Below are positions 1-5,697 of a DNA stretch of 6,722 bases, one piece after another. The notes under the pieces are model-generated. The model did no database searches. It saw nothing but the letters and a program-made list of their open reading frames with translations, and was not told the origin of the DNA. The stretch is from the NCBI GenBank assembly GCA_023460155.1, contig JAEWRF010000159.1:1-6722 (forward strand). Direction: 5' to 3'. This DNA comes from Bacillota bacterium. Lineage in GTDB: Bacteria; Bacillota; Clostridia; Oscillospirales; Acutalibacteraceae. Position numbers and translations under genes: made by a program. Every line of letters starts with the position of its first letter. The first letter of the stretch is position 1.

Positions 1-1
1 G

Positions 2-1279
2 ACCCGTAAAGCGGCCGTCACGGGCCAGGAAAATCTGATGGGCCGGGATTACTATACCCGGTACGAGCCGATCACAGACAGCTCCGGAAAAACAATCGGT
101 GTCTTTTTTGTCGGAAAGCTGATTGCTAATATTCTGAGCATGAAACAGAAGTCTCTTTTGTCCGCCATTTTAGCCGCGCTGTTGTTTGCCTGTGCTTCCA
201 TCGCCTTCCTCGTGACCTTTTTCAGGAAGAAGATCACTGAGCCGATAGCTGCAATGTCTGCACTGACCGCCCGTCTTGCCGACGGAGACCTGCATAGTGC
301 GGATCTGACGTTTTCTTCCAAAGATGAAATCGGACAGCTTGCGGAATCGCTTCGGACGATGTCCGCCAGTCTAAACAGTTACATCGGCGATATATCTTTG
401 AATCTGTCAGCGATGGCCGCCGGCGACATGACCGTAAAAATCGAACATGACTATGTGGGCGATTTTGCGCCGATCAAGGAAGCACTGCTGAAAATTTCGG
501 ATGCACTCAACCGGACCCTTTCCCAGATCAGACGCTCCGCGGACGAGGTGAACAGCGGTGCCGGTGAGGTATCCTCCGGTTCCCAGCTTCTGGCCCAGGG
601 CACATCGGAGCAGGCGGGCTCCGTCACCGAGCTTTCCGGGACAATCGCTAAGGTTTCGGATACGGTTCGGGATACGGCGGAACAGATCCACGGCATGGCA
701 CAGTCCGTTACCCGCGCTGCGGAGGAGCTCAGCGTATCCAATCGAGAGGCTTCTGAGATGCTGGACGCAATGAACGGCATCCGAGAATCCTCGGACCGGA
801 TCAAGAAAATCATCAAATCAATCGACGATATTGCGTTCCAAACCAATATTCTTGCTTTAAACGCCGCAGTCGAAGCCGCCCGTGCGGGAGATTCCGGAAA
901 GGGCTTTTCCGTCGTGGCCGACGAGGTGCGAAGCCTCGCCGCGAAGTCCGCCGAATCCTCAAAGGAAACCGCGGCGCTGATTGAAGATTCCCTGGAAAAG
1001 GTTCGGAACGGTCTCGCTCTTGCGGACCAAACGGCGAAAAGTTCCGGACAGATCTACAAGACCCTTCTGCAGGTTACCCGAAATATAGAATCCGTGGACC
1101 AGTCGTCAAAGGATCAGCTGGAGGAAGTCACCAGAATCAAAAATGGAATGGACCAAATTTCTTCCGTTGTCCAAACGAATTCCGCCACAGCGGAAGAAAG
1201 TGCGGCTGCCAGTGAAGAACTGTTCCGGCAGGCGGAACTTCTTCAGCAGCAGGTCAAAAAATTTACGCTCAGGGAGTAG
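2..1279 (+). CDS. Methyl-accepting chemotaxis protein (5' truncated), Cache-TM-HAMP-signalling
   Basis: Membrane chemoreceptor that would pass an extracellular ligand signal to CheW/CheA. The frame is open from base 2, giving 425 visible residues (numbered from there), so the N-terminus lies outside the window. Residues 1-40 contain GRDYYTRYEPI and IGVFFVG, typical of the end of a periplasmic Cache-type sensor. A transmembrane helix covers about 52-74 and a HAMP domain about 75-124 (KKITEPI, then DEIGQLAESL). A second HAMP-like stretch at about 124-175 contains AAGDM and DYVGDFAPIKEAL. The cytoplasmic coiled coil follows, with the conserved hairpin tip at about 279-313 (FQTNILALNAAVEAARAG, then VVADEVRSLA). 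The ATG at base 38 is not the real start, because it would remove the sensor and the first membrane helix. There is no CheR-binding pentapeptide at the C-terminus (it ends KKFTLRE). The ligand cannot be predicted. The family call is secure. Confidence 0.96.
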   Translation, partial: TRKAAVTGQENLMGRDYYTRYEPITDSSGKTIGVFFVGKLIANILSMKQKSLLSAILAALLFACASIAFLVTFFRKKITEPIAAMSALTARLADGDLHSADLTFSSKDEIGQLAESLRTMSASLNSYIGDISLNLSAMAAGDMTVKIEHDYVGDFAPIKEALLKISDALNRTLSQIRRSADEVNSGAGEVSSGSQLLAQGTSEQAGSVTELSGTIAKVSDTVRDTAEQIHGMAQSVTRAAEELSVSNREASEMLDAMNGIRESSDRIKKIIKSIDDIAFQTNILALNAAVEAARAGDSGKGFSVVADEVRSLAAKSAESSKETAALIEDSLEKVRNGLALADQTAKSSGQIYKTLLQVTRNIESVDQSSKDQLEEVTRIKNGMDQISSVVQTNSATAEESAAASEELFRQAELLQQQVKKFTLRE

Positions 1280-1422
1280 TGACGGGACGGTCGGTGCGGT
1301 AAAGCCGTCGTTGCGGTCGCTGGCGGTCGGATCGGGCGGCTCATGGCCGTCTACGGAAAGGACCGGAAGCCGCAATGTTCCCGATATTATGAGATCCTTT
1401 GTGGCCGAAACAGATTTGTTTA

Positions 1423-1578
1423 CCGTGCTTGGCGTGGACGGCGTATGTTACTTGCACCAGACCAATTGACTTCTCCGATCGGAACCACGATGAATGTTAC
1501 CGCATAGCTGCCACCGAGGACGTGAAATGTCACGCTGGCCGTATTATGATCCGGGTTGATTGTGCTGTCGGTAGGTAA
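1423..1578 (-). pseudogene. Possible decayed fragment, beta-strand-rich, no start codon
   Basis: A 52-codon open stretch on the - strand, bounded by stops on both sides (TAG at 1579-1581, TAA at 1420-1422), with no start codon preceded by a ribosome site. The translation contains NTASVTFHVLGGSYAVTFIV, which alternates hydrophobic and polar residues as in a beta-sandwich and uses GC-ending codons like the neighbouring real genes. The last ten residues (RRPRQAR) look non-coding, suggesting that the reading frame was lost. I do not recognise the family. Chance is possible at this length. Confidence 0.22.
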
Positions 1579-1631
1579 CTACATCGCGGCGATAGGTAGC
1601 CGTGAAATCAGACGACGGTGTGAGATACTAA

Positions 1632-1790
1632 GAAGAAATAGCTTTTTATCGGTGCGATGTTTCCGTTCCCATTTTCGGTAGATCAAAGGCATTGAAAACC
1701 GGCCTTACCTATGTGATGATCGACGTGTACGACAGCAAAAACAAATTCCTCACCCATGCTTCCGTGCGGCTGATCGTTAAGGAAGTGTAG
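1632..1790 (+). pseudogene. Possible C-terminal remnant of an unknown protein
   Basis: A 52-codon stretch in frame 3 that begins directly after a TAA (1629-1631) and ends in TAG at 1788-1790. The second half reads like a natural protein C-terminus: GLTYVMIDVYDSKNKFLTH, then SVRLIVKEV, an alternating beta-strand pattern. The first 12 codons look less convincing, and there is no ATG with a ribosome site, so this would be the tail of a gene whose 5' part is lost or frameshifted. Family not recognised. It may belong with the opposite-strand fragment at 1423-1578 if the region was rearranged, but that is speculation. Confidence 0.3.
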
Positions 1791-1861
1791 CCGAACGGGA
1801 ATTCCGCGAGGCAGTACGGATTTTTCTAAACAGAAAGAAAGCAGCGACTAAATAGCCATAG

Positions 1862-1900
1862 AAACAGCACAGATTCTCAATTAAGGAATCTGTGCTGTTT
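1862..1900. terminator. Perfect 15-bp hairpin, probable bidirectional terminator
   Basis: AAACAGCACAGATTC (1862-1876) and its exact reverse complement (1886-1900) enclose a 9-nt loop. The stem ends in three A-T pairs on each side, and the + strand continues TTTATT. It lies 31 bases beyond the stop of the - strand deacetylase and between convergent units, as expected of a shared terminator. The U tract is short in both directions, so termination may be only moderate. Confidence 0.7.
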
Positions 1901-1931
1901 ATTCTGTGTCATTTTGAAGACAGATAGCGGA

Positions 1932-2708
1932 TTATTTCTTCACCATCTGATTTGGAATCTGCATCCCGGCGGCGTCGATCGTATAATTATCCTTATAAAT
2001 CAGCTGCGAAATTGGCACGATGGAATAACCCTGGGCCTGCAGGGTTTGCAGGACGGTCGGCAGCGCGGCGGGCGTGTTTTTCGCCCCATTGTGGAACAGA
2101 ACAATCGAGCCGGGCTTCACCCGCTGCAGCACCCGGTCCGAAATTTGCTTCGGGGTAGGGTCTTTCCAATCGAGAGAATCCACATCCCATTGAATCGGGT
2201 ACATATGCAGTCCGTTGACCGTGTTGACCAGCGCGTTATCGTAATCCCCATAAGGAGGCCGGAAAAGTGCGGGGCTGATTCCGGTTACCGATTTGATCTT
2301 ATTATTGCATTCCGTTACTTGAGCGGACATTTCGGCAGCGCTGAGCTTTGGCATATGCGGGTGCGTGTTGGAGTGGTTGCATACCTCGTGTCCGGCTGCA
2401 GCCAGCGCCTTTACGGAATCCGGGTATTTGTCGACCCATGCCCCGACCACAAAAAATGTGGTTTTCACATTGTATTTCGCGAGAATGTCAATCAGGGTTT
2501 GGGTCTCTTCATTTCCCCAGGCTGCGTCGAAGGAAATCGCCACCTTTTTTTCGTCCGTCTTCACGTTATAGATTGGAAGGGCGCGCTTGGACGCCGAGGT
2601 CTGCACCGCGAGGATCCCCTGTGTGCCGGCGGTCAGCACAACAGCCGCTGCCAGAACGCAGACCAGAACGGCCAGAATCCTTTTCCCGCTCAATGTCATT
2701 ACCTTCAT
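1932..2708 (-). CDS. PdaB-like polysaccharide deacetylase (NodB domain), signal-anchored
   Basis: A 258-residue member of carbohydrate esterase family 4, which removes N-acetyl groups from peptidoglycan or related glycans outside the membrane. A hydrophobic segment at residues 11-36 is a signal peptide or membrane anchor. The NodB domain covers about 54-240. Motif 1 is SFDAAWG (Asp61), motif 2 HSNTH (His112, His116), motif 3 RPPYGD (150-155), motif 4 WDVDSLDW and motif 5 VLFHNG (His206). Motif 1 has Ala62 where classic enzymes have a second, metal-binding Asp. As I recall, the sporulation branch around PdaB also deviates there, keeping the W-G that follows. Length and layout fit PdaB (about 250 residues). 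The start is fixed by AAAGGAGT at 2717-2724, 8 bases from the ATG. It lies 85 bp downstream of the superoxide dismutase gene on the same strand and may be co-transcribed. A sporulation role is inferred from the family only. Confidence 0.93.
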   Translation of the reverse strand: MKVMTLSGKRILAVLVCVLAAAVVLTAGTQGILAVQTSASKRALPIYNVKTDEKKVAISFDAAWGNEETQTLIDILAKYNVKTTFFVVGAWVDKYPDSVKALAAAGHEVCNHSNTHPHMPKLSAAEMSAQVTECNNKIKSVTGISPALFRPPYGDYDNALVNTVNGLHMYPIQWDVDSLDWKDPTPKQISDRVLQRVKPGSIVLFHNGAKNTPAALPTVLQTLQAQGYSIVPISQLIYKDNYTIDAAGMQIPNQMVKK

Positions 2709-2793
2709 AAAAAATTACTCCTTTCCTACCCGAAGCGGAATCCTGCCGAATACGCCGCGGGGATGGCCGGCAGGTTTCCCGCCGTAATGCGGT

Positions 2794-3423
2794 TCACACG
2801 CACCGTATGCGCGCGGCATAACTTCGCCCGACTTCCTCCCAGTCGACTACCTCGAGAAACTGGTCAATGTAATCCGCCCGACGGTTTTGGTATTGAAGAT
2901 AGTAGGCATGCTCCCACACGTCGAGATTCATCAGCGGAGAAAGCCTGCAGGGCAGGGGTGTGTTCTGATTGGCGGAGGAGATGATCTTCAGCCGCCCGGA
3001 GCCGCTGCACGCCAGCCAGGCATAACCGGAGCCGAACGTGGCAAGCGCGCATTTTTTCAATTGAACAAGCATTTGCTCAACAGAACCGAAGCAGGTCAGA
3101 ATGGCTTCCTCCAGTTTTCCGGAGGGACGGGTTCCGCCGGGAGTCATTATGGAAAAGTACAGCGCGTGATTGTAGACCCCGCCGGAATTGTTCCATACGG
3201 CCGTCCGGATCCGGTACGGGAGCCGCCGATTTTCCGTAATCAGACGCTCCAGCGACCAGTCGTGATATGCCGGACATTTTTCGAGCGCCTGATTCAGGTT
3301 GTCCACATAGGCTTTGAAATGTTTATCATGGTGCAGCGTGAGCGTCTGCGCGCTGATATGCGGTTCGAGCGCCGTATAGGCATAGGGGAGGGGGGGCAGC
3401 TCAAACGGGTAATGACAATTCAT
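2794..3423 (-). CDS. sodA: Superoxide dismutase, Fe/Mn family, Mn-type
   Basis: A 209-residue cytoplasmic enzyme converting superoxide to oxygen and hydrogen peroxide. The N-terminus has FELPPLPYAYTALEPHIS. By comparison with E. coli SodB, the metal ligands are His31 (in LHHDKH), His86 (in YNHALYF), Asp168 and His172 (in DVWEHAYY). Tyr39 matches the active-site tyrosine. The outer-sphere glutamine sits in ANQNTPL (Gln153), while the SodB Gln69 position is glycine (GGVYNH). That is the Mn-type arrangement, though cambialistic use is possible. The frame stays open upstream to 3636, but homology starts at this ATG, and GGAAAGGT at 3433-3440 lies 9 bases before it. The C-terminus ends in RSYAARIRCV. 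It is the first gene of a - strand pair with the deacetylase. The promoter is presumed to lie in 3530-3690 but is not clear. In an anaerobe this is an oxygen-tolerance gene. Confidence 0.96.
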   Translation of the reverse strand: MNCHYPFELPPLPYAYTALEPHISAQTLTLHHDKHFKAYVDNLNQALEKCPAYHDWSLERLITENRRLPYRIRTAVWNNSGGVYNHALYFSIMTPGGTRPSGKLEEAILTCFGSVEQMLVQLKKCALATFGSGYAWLACSGSGRLKIISSANQNTPLPCRLSPLMNLDVWEHAYYLQYQNRRADYIDQFLEVVDWEEVGRSYAARIRCV

Positions 3424-3488
3424 CGTTTCCCGACCTTTCCGCTTTTTGTTGCATATATATTCCCGCGCGGCCGGCGATAGTATCGCGC

Positions 3489-3527
3489 CGCGGCTTCTTT
3501 TTCCGGTTTCGACCGGGAGAGGCCGCG
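3489..3527 (+). other. Structured hairpin with UUCG loop in divergent region
   Basis: As + strand RNA, 3489-3499 pairs with 3517-3527 (11 pairs, two of them G-U), then a UUU bulge (3500-3502), then CCGGU/ACCGG (3503-3507 with 3512-3516) closed by a UUCG loop. The two G-U pairs would be C-A mismatches in the - strand transcript, so the fold favours + strand RNA. No T tract follows, so it is not an ordinary terminator. It lies in the 5' region of sodA and 170 bases before the CAP gene start. Function unknown. Confidence 0.5.
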
Positions 3528-3618
3528 ACCGCTGCTTCCCGAAAGGAGGCGGAAATTCCGCTGGAAGAAATTGAGTGTTGTTTTCCTGTACGCTCCGTGT
3601 TACGATAGGCACATAAAA

Positions 3619-3634
3619 GTTACACGGTTGTAAC
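3619..3634. promoter_or_regulatory. Operator-like palindrome 1, GTTACA-N4-TGTAAC
   Basis: A perfect 6+4+6 palindrome upstream of the CAP-domain gene. It shares its TTACA/TGTAA half-sites and 4-bp spacer with the palindrome at 3650-3665, 31 bp away, close to three helical turns. A dimeric repressor or activator could bind both from one DNA face. Its right arm overlaps a possible -35 element. The regulator is not identified. Confidence 0.6.
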
Positions 3635-3657
3635 AATTAATCGTAAAAAATTACAAA
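3628..3657 (+). promoter_or_regulatory. Weak candidate promoter of the CAP gene
   Basis: TTGTAA (3628-3633), an 18-bp spacer, then TACAAA (3652-3657): four of six matches to each sigma-A element. Transcription would start near 3664, giving a leader of about 30 bases. Both elements overlap the palindromes, which would suit repression. The match is modest and another sigma factor is possible. Confidence 0.3.
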
Positions 3658-3665
3658 CGTGTAAT
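3650..3665. promoter_or_regulatory. Operator-like palindrome 2, ATTACA-N4-TGTAAT
   Basis: The second perfect 6+4+6 palindrome, with the same core half-site as 3619-3634 but different spacer bases (AACG versus CGGT), so the arms rather than the middle are conserved. A further right half-site TGTAAC occurs at 3674-3679, just before the ribosome site. It overlaps the possible -10 region of the CAP gene promoter. Confidence 0.6.
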
Positions 3666-3693
3666 AAAAACGCTGTAACAAAAGGAGAACAAA

Positions 3694-4704
3694 ATGAAAA
3701 GGAAAATCGTAGCGTTACTCGTCAGCTTTCTTGTTGCCGGAAGCGTCGGCGTCTACGCCAAGAATAACGCTTCCGCTCAGACGGCAAACACCGCAAGCCG
3801 AAGCACCGTTCCCACTTCCACATGCAACGGAGCCGGTGTTTCCCCGCAGTATCAGGTAGTGGTCGGAAATTCCTCTTCCACCTGCCCGAACTCCAACGTG
3901 CTGAAAACAACATCGTCCGCTCCGTCCTCCAAGGCGGCTTCGGTCAGCCCGGTTTCCAAAACGGCTTCCTCCTGCCCGAAGACGGCGGCAAATACGGCCT
4001 CCGCTGCTCCGAGCTGCTCTCAGAAATCCACCTGTGCCGGTAACACGGCTTGCGCCAATTCCCAGCAAAGCTGTGCGCAGAACAACTGCCTGAAGAACGG
4101 AACCATCTGCACGGTGCAACTTAACTGCTCGAACGGCAGCTGCAGCTCCTATAACGACTATGTTAACGCTCTGCTCAAAAGCATGACCAACGGTTCCTGC
4201 AGTCAGCCGACCCTGTCTTCCAGCAAGGCGCCGTCTACCTCTAGTAAGGCACCGTCCTCTTCTTCTTCCAATTCCGGAACAACATCGAGTAAGGCTCCTT
4301 CTGCAAGTTCGGGATCCAGTTATTCCAGCTTCCAGAATCAGGTGCTCGCTCTGGTCAATCAGCAGCGCGCCGCCAACGGCCTCAAGGCTCTTTCCATGGA
4401 TTCCGCACTGACGAAGACGGCAACGCTTAAGTCGCAGGATATGGCGAAGCTCGGATATTTCGACCACACCTCGCCGACCTACGGCTCCCCGTTTGACATG
4501 ATGAAGCAATTCGGCATTACCTACCGCGCGGCCGGCGAAAACATCGCAATGGGCCAGACCTCTCCGCAGCAGGTTATGCAGGACTGGATGAATTCTCCGG
4601 GCCATAGAGCCAACATCCTGAATTCCTCCTTTACGAAACTCGGCGTCGGCATCGCACAGAATTCCAGCGGCCAGTATTATTGGACGCAGCAGTTTATCGG
4701 CTAA
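3694..4704 (+). CDS. Secreted CAP-domain (YkwD/SCP-like) protein with Cys-rich N-terminal region
   Basis: A 336-residue exported protein. A signal peptide covers residues 1-22 (MKRK, a hydrophobic run, then VYA before Lys23). Residues 40-170 form a low-complexity Ser/Thr/Ala/Asn-rich region with all 12 cysteines (44, 64, 94, 108, 114, 120, 127, 132, 139, 145, 150, 169). Residues 175-209 are a Ser-rich linker with three SSKAPS units. The CAP domain covers about 213-336: YFDHTSP (His258), GENIAMG (Glu282), SPGHRANIL (His304), GVGI and a final YYWTQQFIG. The start is fixed by AAAGGAG at 3681-3687, 6 bases before the ATG. Bacterial CAP proteins are secreted; in Bacillus some, such as YkwD, are linked to the envelope or spores, but no general reaction is established. 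The cysteines suggest disulfide cross-linking or metal binding, by inference only. It appears monocistronic, with its own terminator. Confidence 0.93.
   Translation: MKRKIVALLVSFLVAGSVGVYAKNNASAQTANTASRSTVPTSTCNGAGVSPQYQVVVGNSSSTCPNSNVLKTTSSAPSSKAASVSPVSKTASSCPKTAANTASAAPSCSQKSTCAGNTACANSQQSCAQNNCLKNGTICTVQLNCSNGSCSSYNDYVNALLKSMTNGSCSQPTLSSSKAPSTSSKAPSSSSSNSGTTSSKAPSASSGSSYSSFQNQVLALVNQQRAANGLKALSMDSALTKTATLKSQDMAKLGYFDHTSPTYGSPFDMMKQFGITYRAAGENIAMGQTSPQQVMQDWMNSPGHRANILNSSFTKLGVGIAQNSSGQYYWTQQFIG
4216..4320 (+). repeat. Ser-rich linker with SSKAPS repeats
   Basis: Encodes residues 175-209 of the CAP protein. SSKAPS occurs three times, separated by Ser/Thr/Asn/Gly runs. The codons differ between copies (AAGGCGCCG, AAGGCACCG, AAGGCTCCT), so the peptide rather than the DNA appears to be kept. 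Such linkers usually separate an envelope-contacting region from a folded domain. A related SSAPSSKA lies at residues 74-81. Confidence 0.75.
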
Positions 4705-4723
4705 ATGAATCGTGCCGGCGCAG

Positions 4724-4761
4724 GCCGGGCAGGCTCCTTCCGGAGCCCGCCCGGCTTTTTT
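4724..4761 (+). terminator. Strong intrinsic terminator of the CAP gene
   Basis: GCCGGGCAGGCTCC (4724-4737) pairs with 4742-4755 (13 pairs, one A-C mismatch) around a TTCC loop, followed directly by six T (4756-4761). It begins 19 bases after the CAP stop codon and should separate that gene from the sirtuin. Confidence 0.93.
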
Positions 4762-4793
4762 GCGCCTGATGGGAAGAAATCGGCTTTCGGCGC

Positions 4794-4822
4794 TTGCATT
4801 TTGCGGAGCGGACGGATAAGAT
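4794..4822 (+). promoter_or_regulatory. Candidate promoter of the sirtuin gene
   Basis: TTGCAT (4794-4799), exactly 17 bases, then TAAGAT (4817-4822): three and four of six matches to the sigma-A elements. It lies between the upstream terminator and the sirtuin ribosome site, where a promoter is needed. Confidence 0.4.
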
Positions 4823-4854
4823 GAAGAAAAGACGGCCGAAAGGGAGGATGCTTT

Positions 4855-5598
4855 ATGCCGGAAGGCGATTGGATGAAAAAGCTTCAGCAAATGGCGGACG
4901 AAAGCAGCCGGATCGTGTTTTTCGGAGGTGCGGGCGTTTCAACGGAGAGCGGGATCCCCGATTTCCGCAGCGAGGACGGGCTGTACCGTCAGCACTACCG
5001 GTATCCGCCGGAGGTCATGCTCAGCCACAGCTTTTATGAAGCTCACACGGAGGAGTTTTTTCGGTTTTACCGGGACAAAATGCTATATCTTGACGCCGAA
5101 CCGAACGCGGCCCACCAGAAGCTGGCTGAGCTGGAACGGGCGGGGAAGCTGTCTGCGGTTGTGACGCAGAACATTGACGGTCTGCACCAGAAGGCAGGCA
5201 GCCGGAACGTGTTTGAACTGCACGGTTCGGTTTTGCGCAATTTCTGCGTCCGGTGTGGAAAACCCTACGGCGCCGAATTTATCCGGGACGGCAGCGGAAT
5301 TCCCCGGTGCGAATGCGGCGGCGTGATCAAGCCGGACGTTGTGCTCTATGAGGAGGGCCTCGATCAGGATGTGATCCTCGGTGCGGTTGACGCAATCCGG
5401 CGGGCGGATATGCTGATTATCGGGGGAACCTCACTGGTGGTGTACCCGGCAGCCGGGCTTGTGGATTATTACCGGGGGAAGCGCCTGGTGGTGATCAATA
5501 AATCGGCCACCTCGCAGGACTCCGCCGCGGATCTCGTCATTCAGGAAAGCATCGGGAAGGTGCTTGGCGCCATCCGGGTTTCTCAGCCTGAGGCATAA
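4855..5598 (+). CDS. cobB: NAD-dependent protein deacylase, sirtuin (Sir2/CobB family)
   Basis: A 247-residue cytoplasmic enzyme that removes acyl groups from protein lysines using NAD+, yielding nicotinamide and O-acyl-ADP-ribose. The NAD-binding motif is GGAGVSTESGIPDFR (24-38), then TQNIDGLHQKAG (104-115) with the catalytic ELHG (His123). The zinc site is Cys131, Cys134, Cys152 and Cys154 (CVRC and CEC). KPDVVLYEE (159-167), GTSLVVYPAA (191-200) and VVINK (212-216) complete the fold. Length is normal for a single-domain bacterial sirtuin. In the acyl-pocket helix the sequence is FYRDKM: Tyr72 and Lys75 stand where E. coli CobB-type desuccinylases have Tyr-x-x-Arg, so deacetylation is more likely than desuccinylation (inference). 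The start is set by AGGGAGG (4841-4847), 7 bases from the ATG; the ATG at 4873 has no comparable site. Acetyl-CoA synthetase is a classic substrate of the family, but no partner gene is nearby. Confidence 0.96.
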   Translation: MPEGDWMKKLQQMADESSRIVFFGGAGVSTESGIPDFRSEDGLYRQHYRYPPEVMLSHSFYEAHTEEFFRFYRDKMLYLDAEPNAAHQKLAELERAGKLSAVVTQNIDGLHQKAGSRNVFELHGSVLRNFCVRCGKPYGAEFIRDGSGIPRCECGGVIKPDVVLYEEGLDQDVILGAVDAIRRADMLIIGGTSLVVYPAAGLVDYYRGKRLVVINKSATSQDSAADLVIQESIGKVLGAIRVSQPEA

Positions 5599-5608
5599 GG
5601 GAAATGCC

Positions 5609-5637
5609 TTGAAATCCCCCGGTGGGTCAGGTATAAT
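5609..5637 (+). promoter_or_regulatory. Near-consensus sigma-A promoter
   Basis: TTGAAA (5609-5614), a 17-bp spacer and a perfect TATAAT (5632-5637), 10 bases after the sirtuin stop. Transcription would start near 5644, leaving a leader of about 54 bases before the TTG start at 5698. This is the best promoter in the window. Confidence 0.85.
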
Positions 5638-5683
5638 TATGGAAGAATCTGTCGGATTTCAGTGGGGTCCAAAAACACTTTCC

Positions 5684-5690
5684 GGGGAGG
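5684..5690 (+). promoter_or_regulatory. Ribosome binding site that sets a TTG start
   Basis: GGGGAGG lies 7 bases before TTG at 5698-5700. No ATG in the same frame occurs before the signal peptide ends, so this site and the coding pattern identify TTG as the start codon. Confidence 0.8.
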
Positions 5691-5697
5691 AATCAGA

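Larger units (their letters stand above)
1280..1861. other. Gene-free stretch with possible decayed coding fragments
   Basis: About 580 bases between the chemoreceptor and the hairpin at 1862 hold no intact gene with a start, ribosome site and sensible length. No T-rich terminator hairpin directly follows the chemoreceptor stop. The first 100 bases are GC-rich and may still carry chemoreceptor-adjacent sequence. After about 1380 the composition is more AT-rich and mixed. Short open stretches that read like beta-strand-rich protein occur on both strands and are listed separately. A further one is open on the - strand from about 1452 leftward, passing 1375, and contains LIISGTLRLPVLSVDG. I infer gene remnants, but chance reading frames are not excluded. 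Confidence 0.45.

Noticed and set aside
38..40. ATG as start of the chemoreceptor
   Set aside because: The same frame is open to the window edge, and the residues before it continue a Cache-type sensor. Starting here would leave a receptor without its first membrane helix.
2742..2774. CCTGCCG/CGGCAGG inverted repeat between sodA and the deacetylase gene
   Set aside because: Only 7 bp with a 19-base loop and no T tract on the - strand, so not a convincing terminator or attenuator.
1914..2984. 356-codon open frame on the + strand
   Set aside because: It is antisense to the deacetylase and the end of sodA, both with clear catalytic motifs. It has no domain-like features.
3424..3636. N-terminal extension of superoxide dismutase to an upstream start
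   Set aside because: The extra 71 residues have no family similarity, and a good ribosome site precedes the ATG at 3423, where homology begins.
3619..3665. BlaI/MecI or CopY operators
   Set aside because: Those sites have TACA and TGTA separated by 2 bp. Here the spacer is 4 bp, and no such regulator or target gene is in the window.
3715..4890. 391-codon open frame on the - strand
   Set aside because: It lies antisense to the CAP gene and terminator and translates to Arg/Gly-rich low-complexity sequence. The opposite strand has a signal peptide, a ribosome site and conserved CAP motifs.
4794..5039. 81-codon + strand frame overlapping the sirtuin start
   Set aside because: Basic, low-complexity, and out of frame with the strongly conserved sirtuin N-terminus.
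5610..5661. TGAAATCC / GGATTTCA inverted repeat around the promoter
   Set aside because: An 8-bp repeat with a 36-base gap is not rare by chance and has no symmetrical placement relative to the -10 element.
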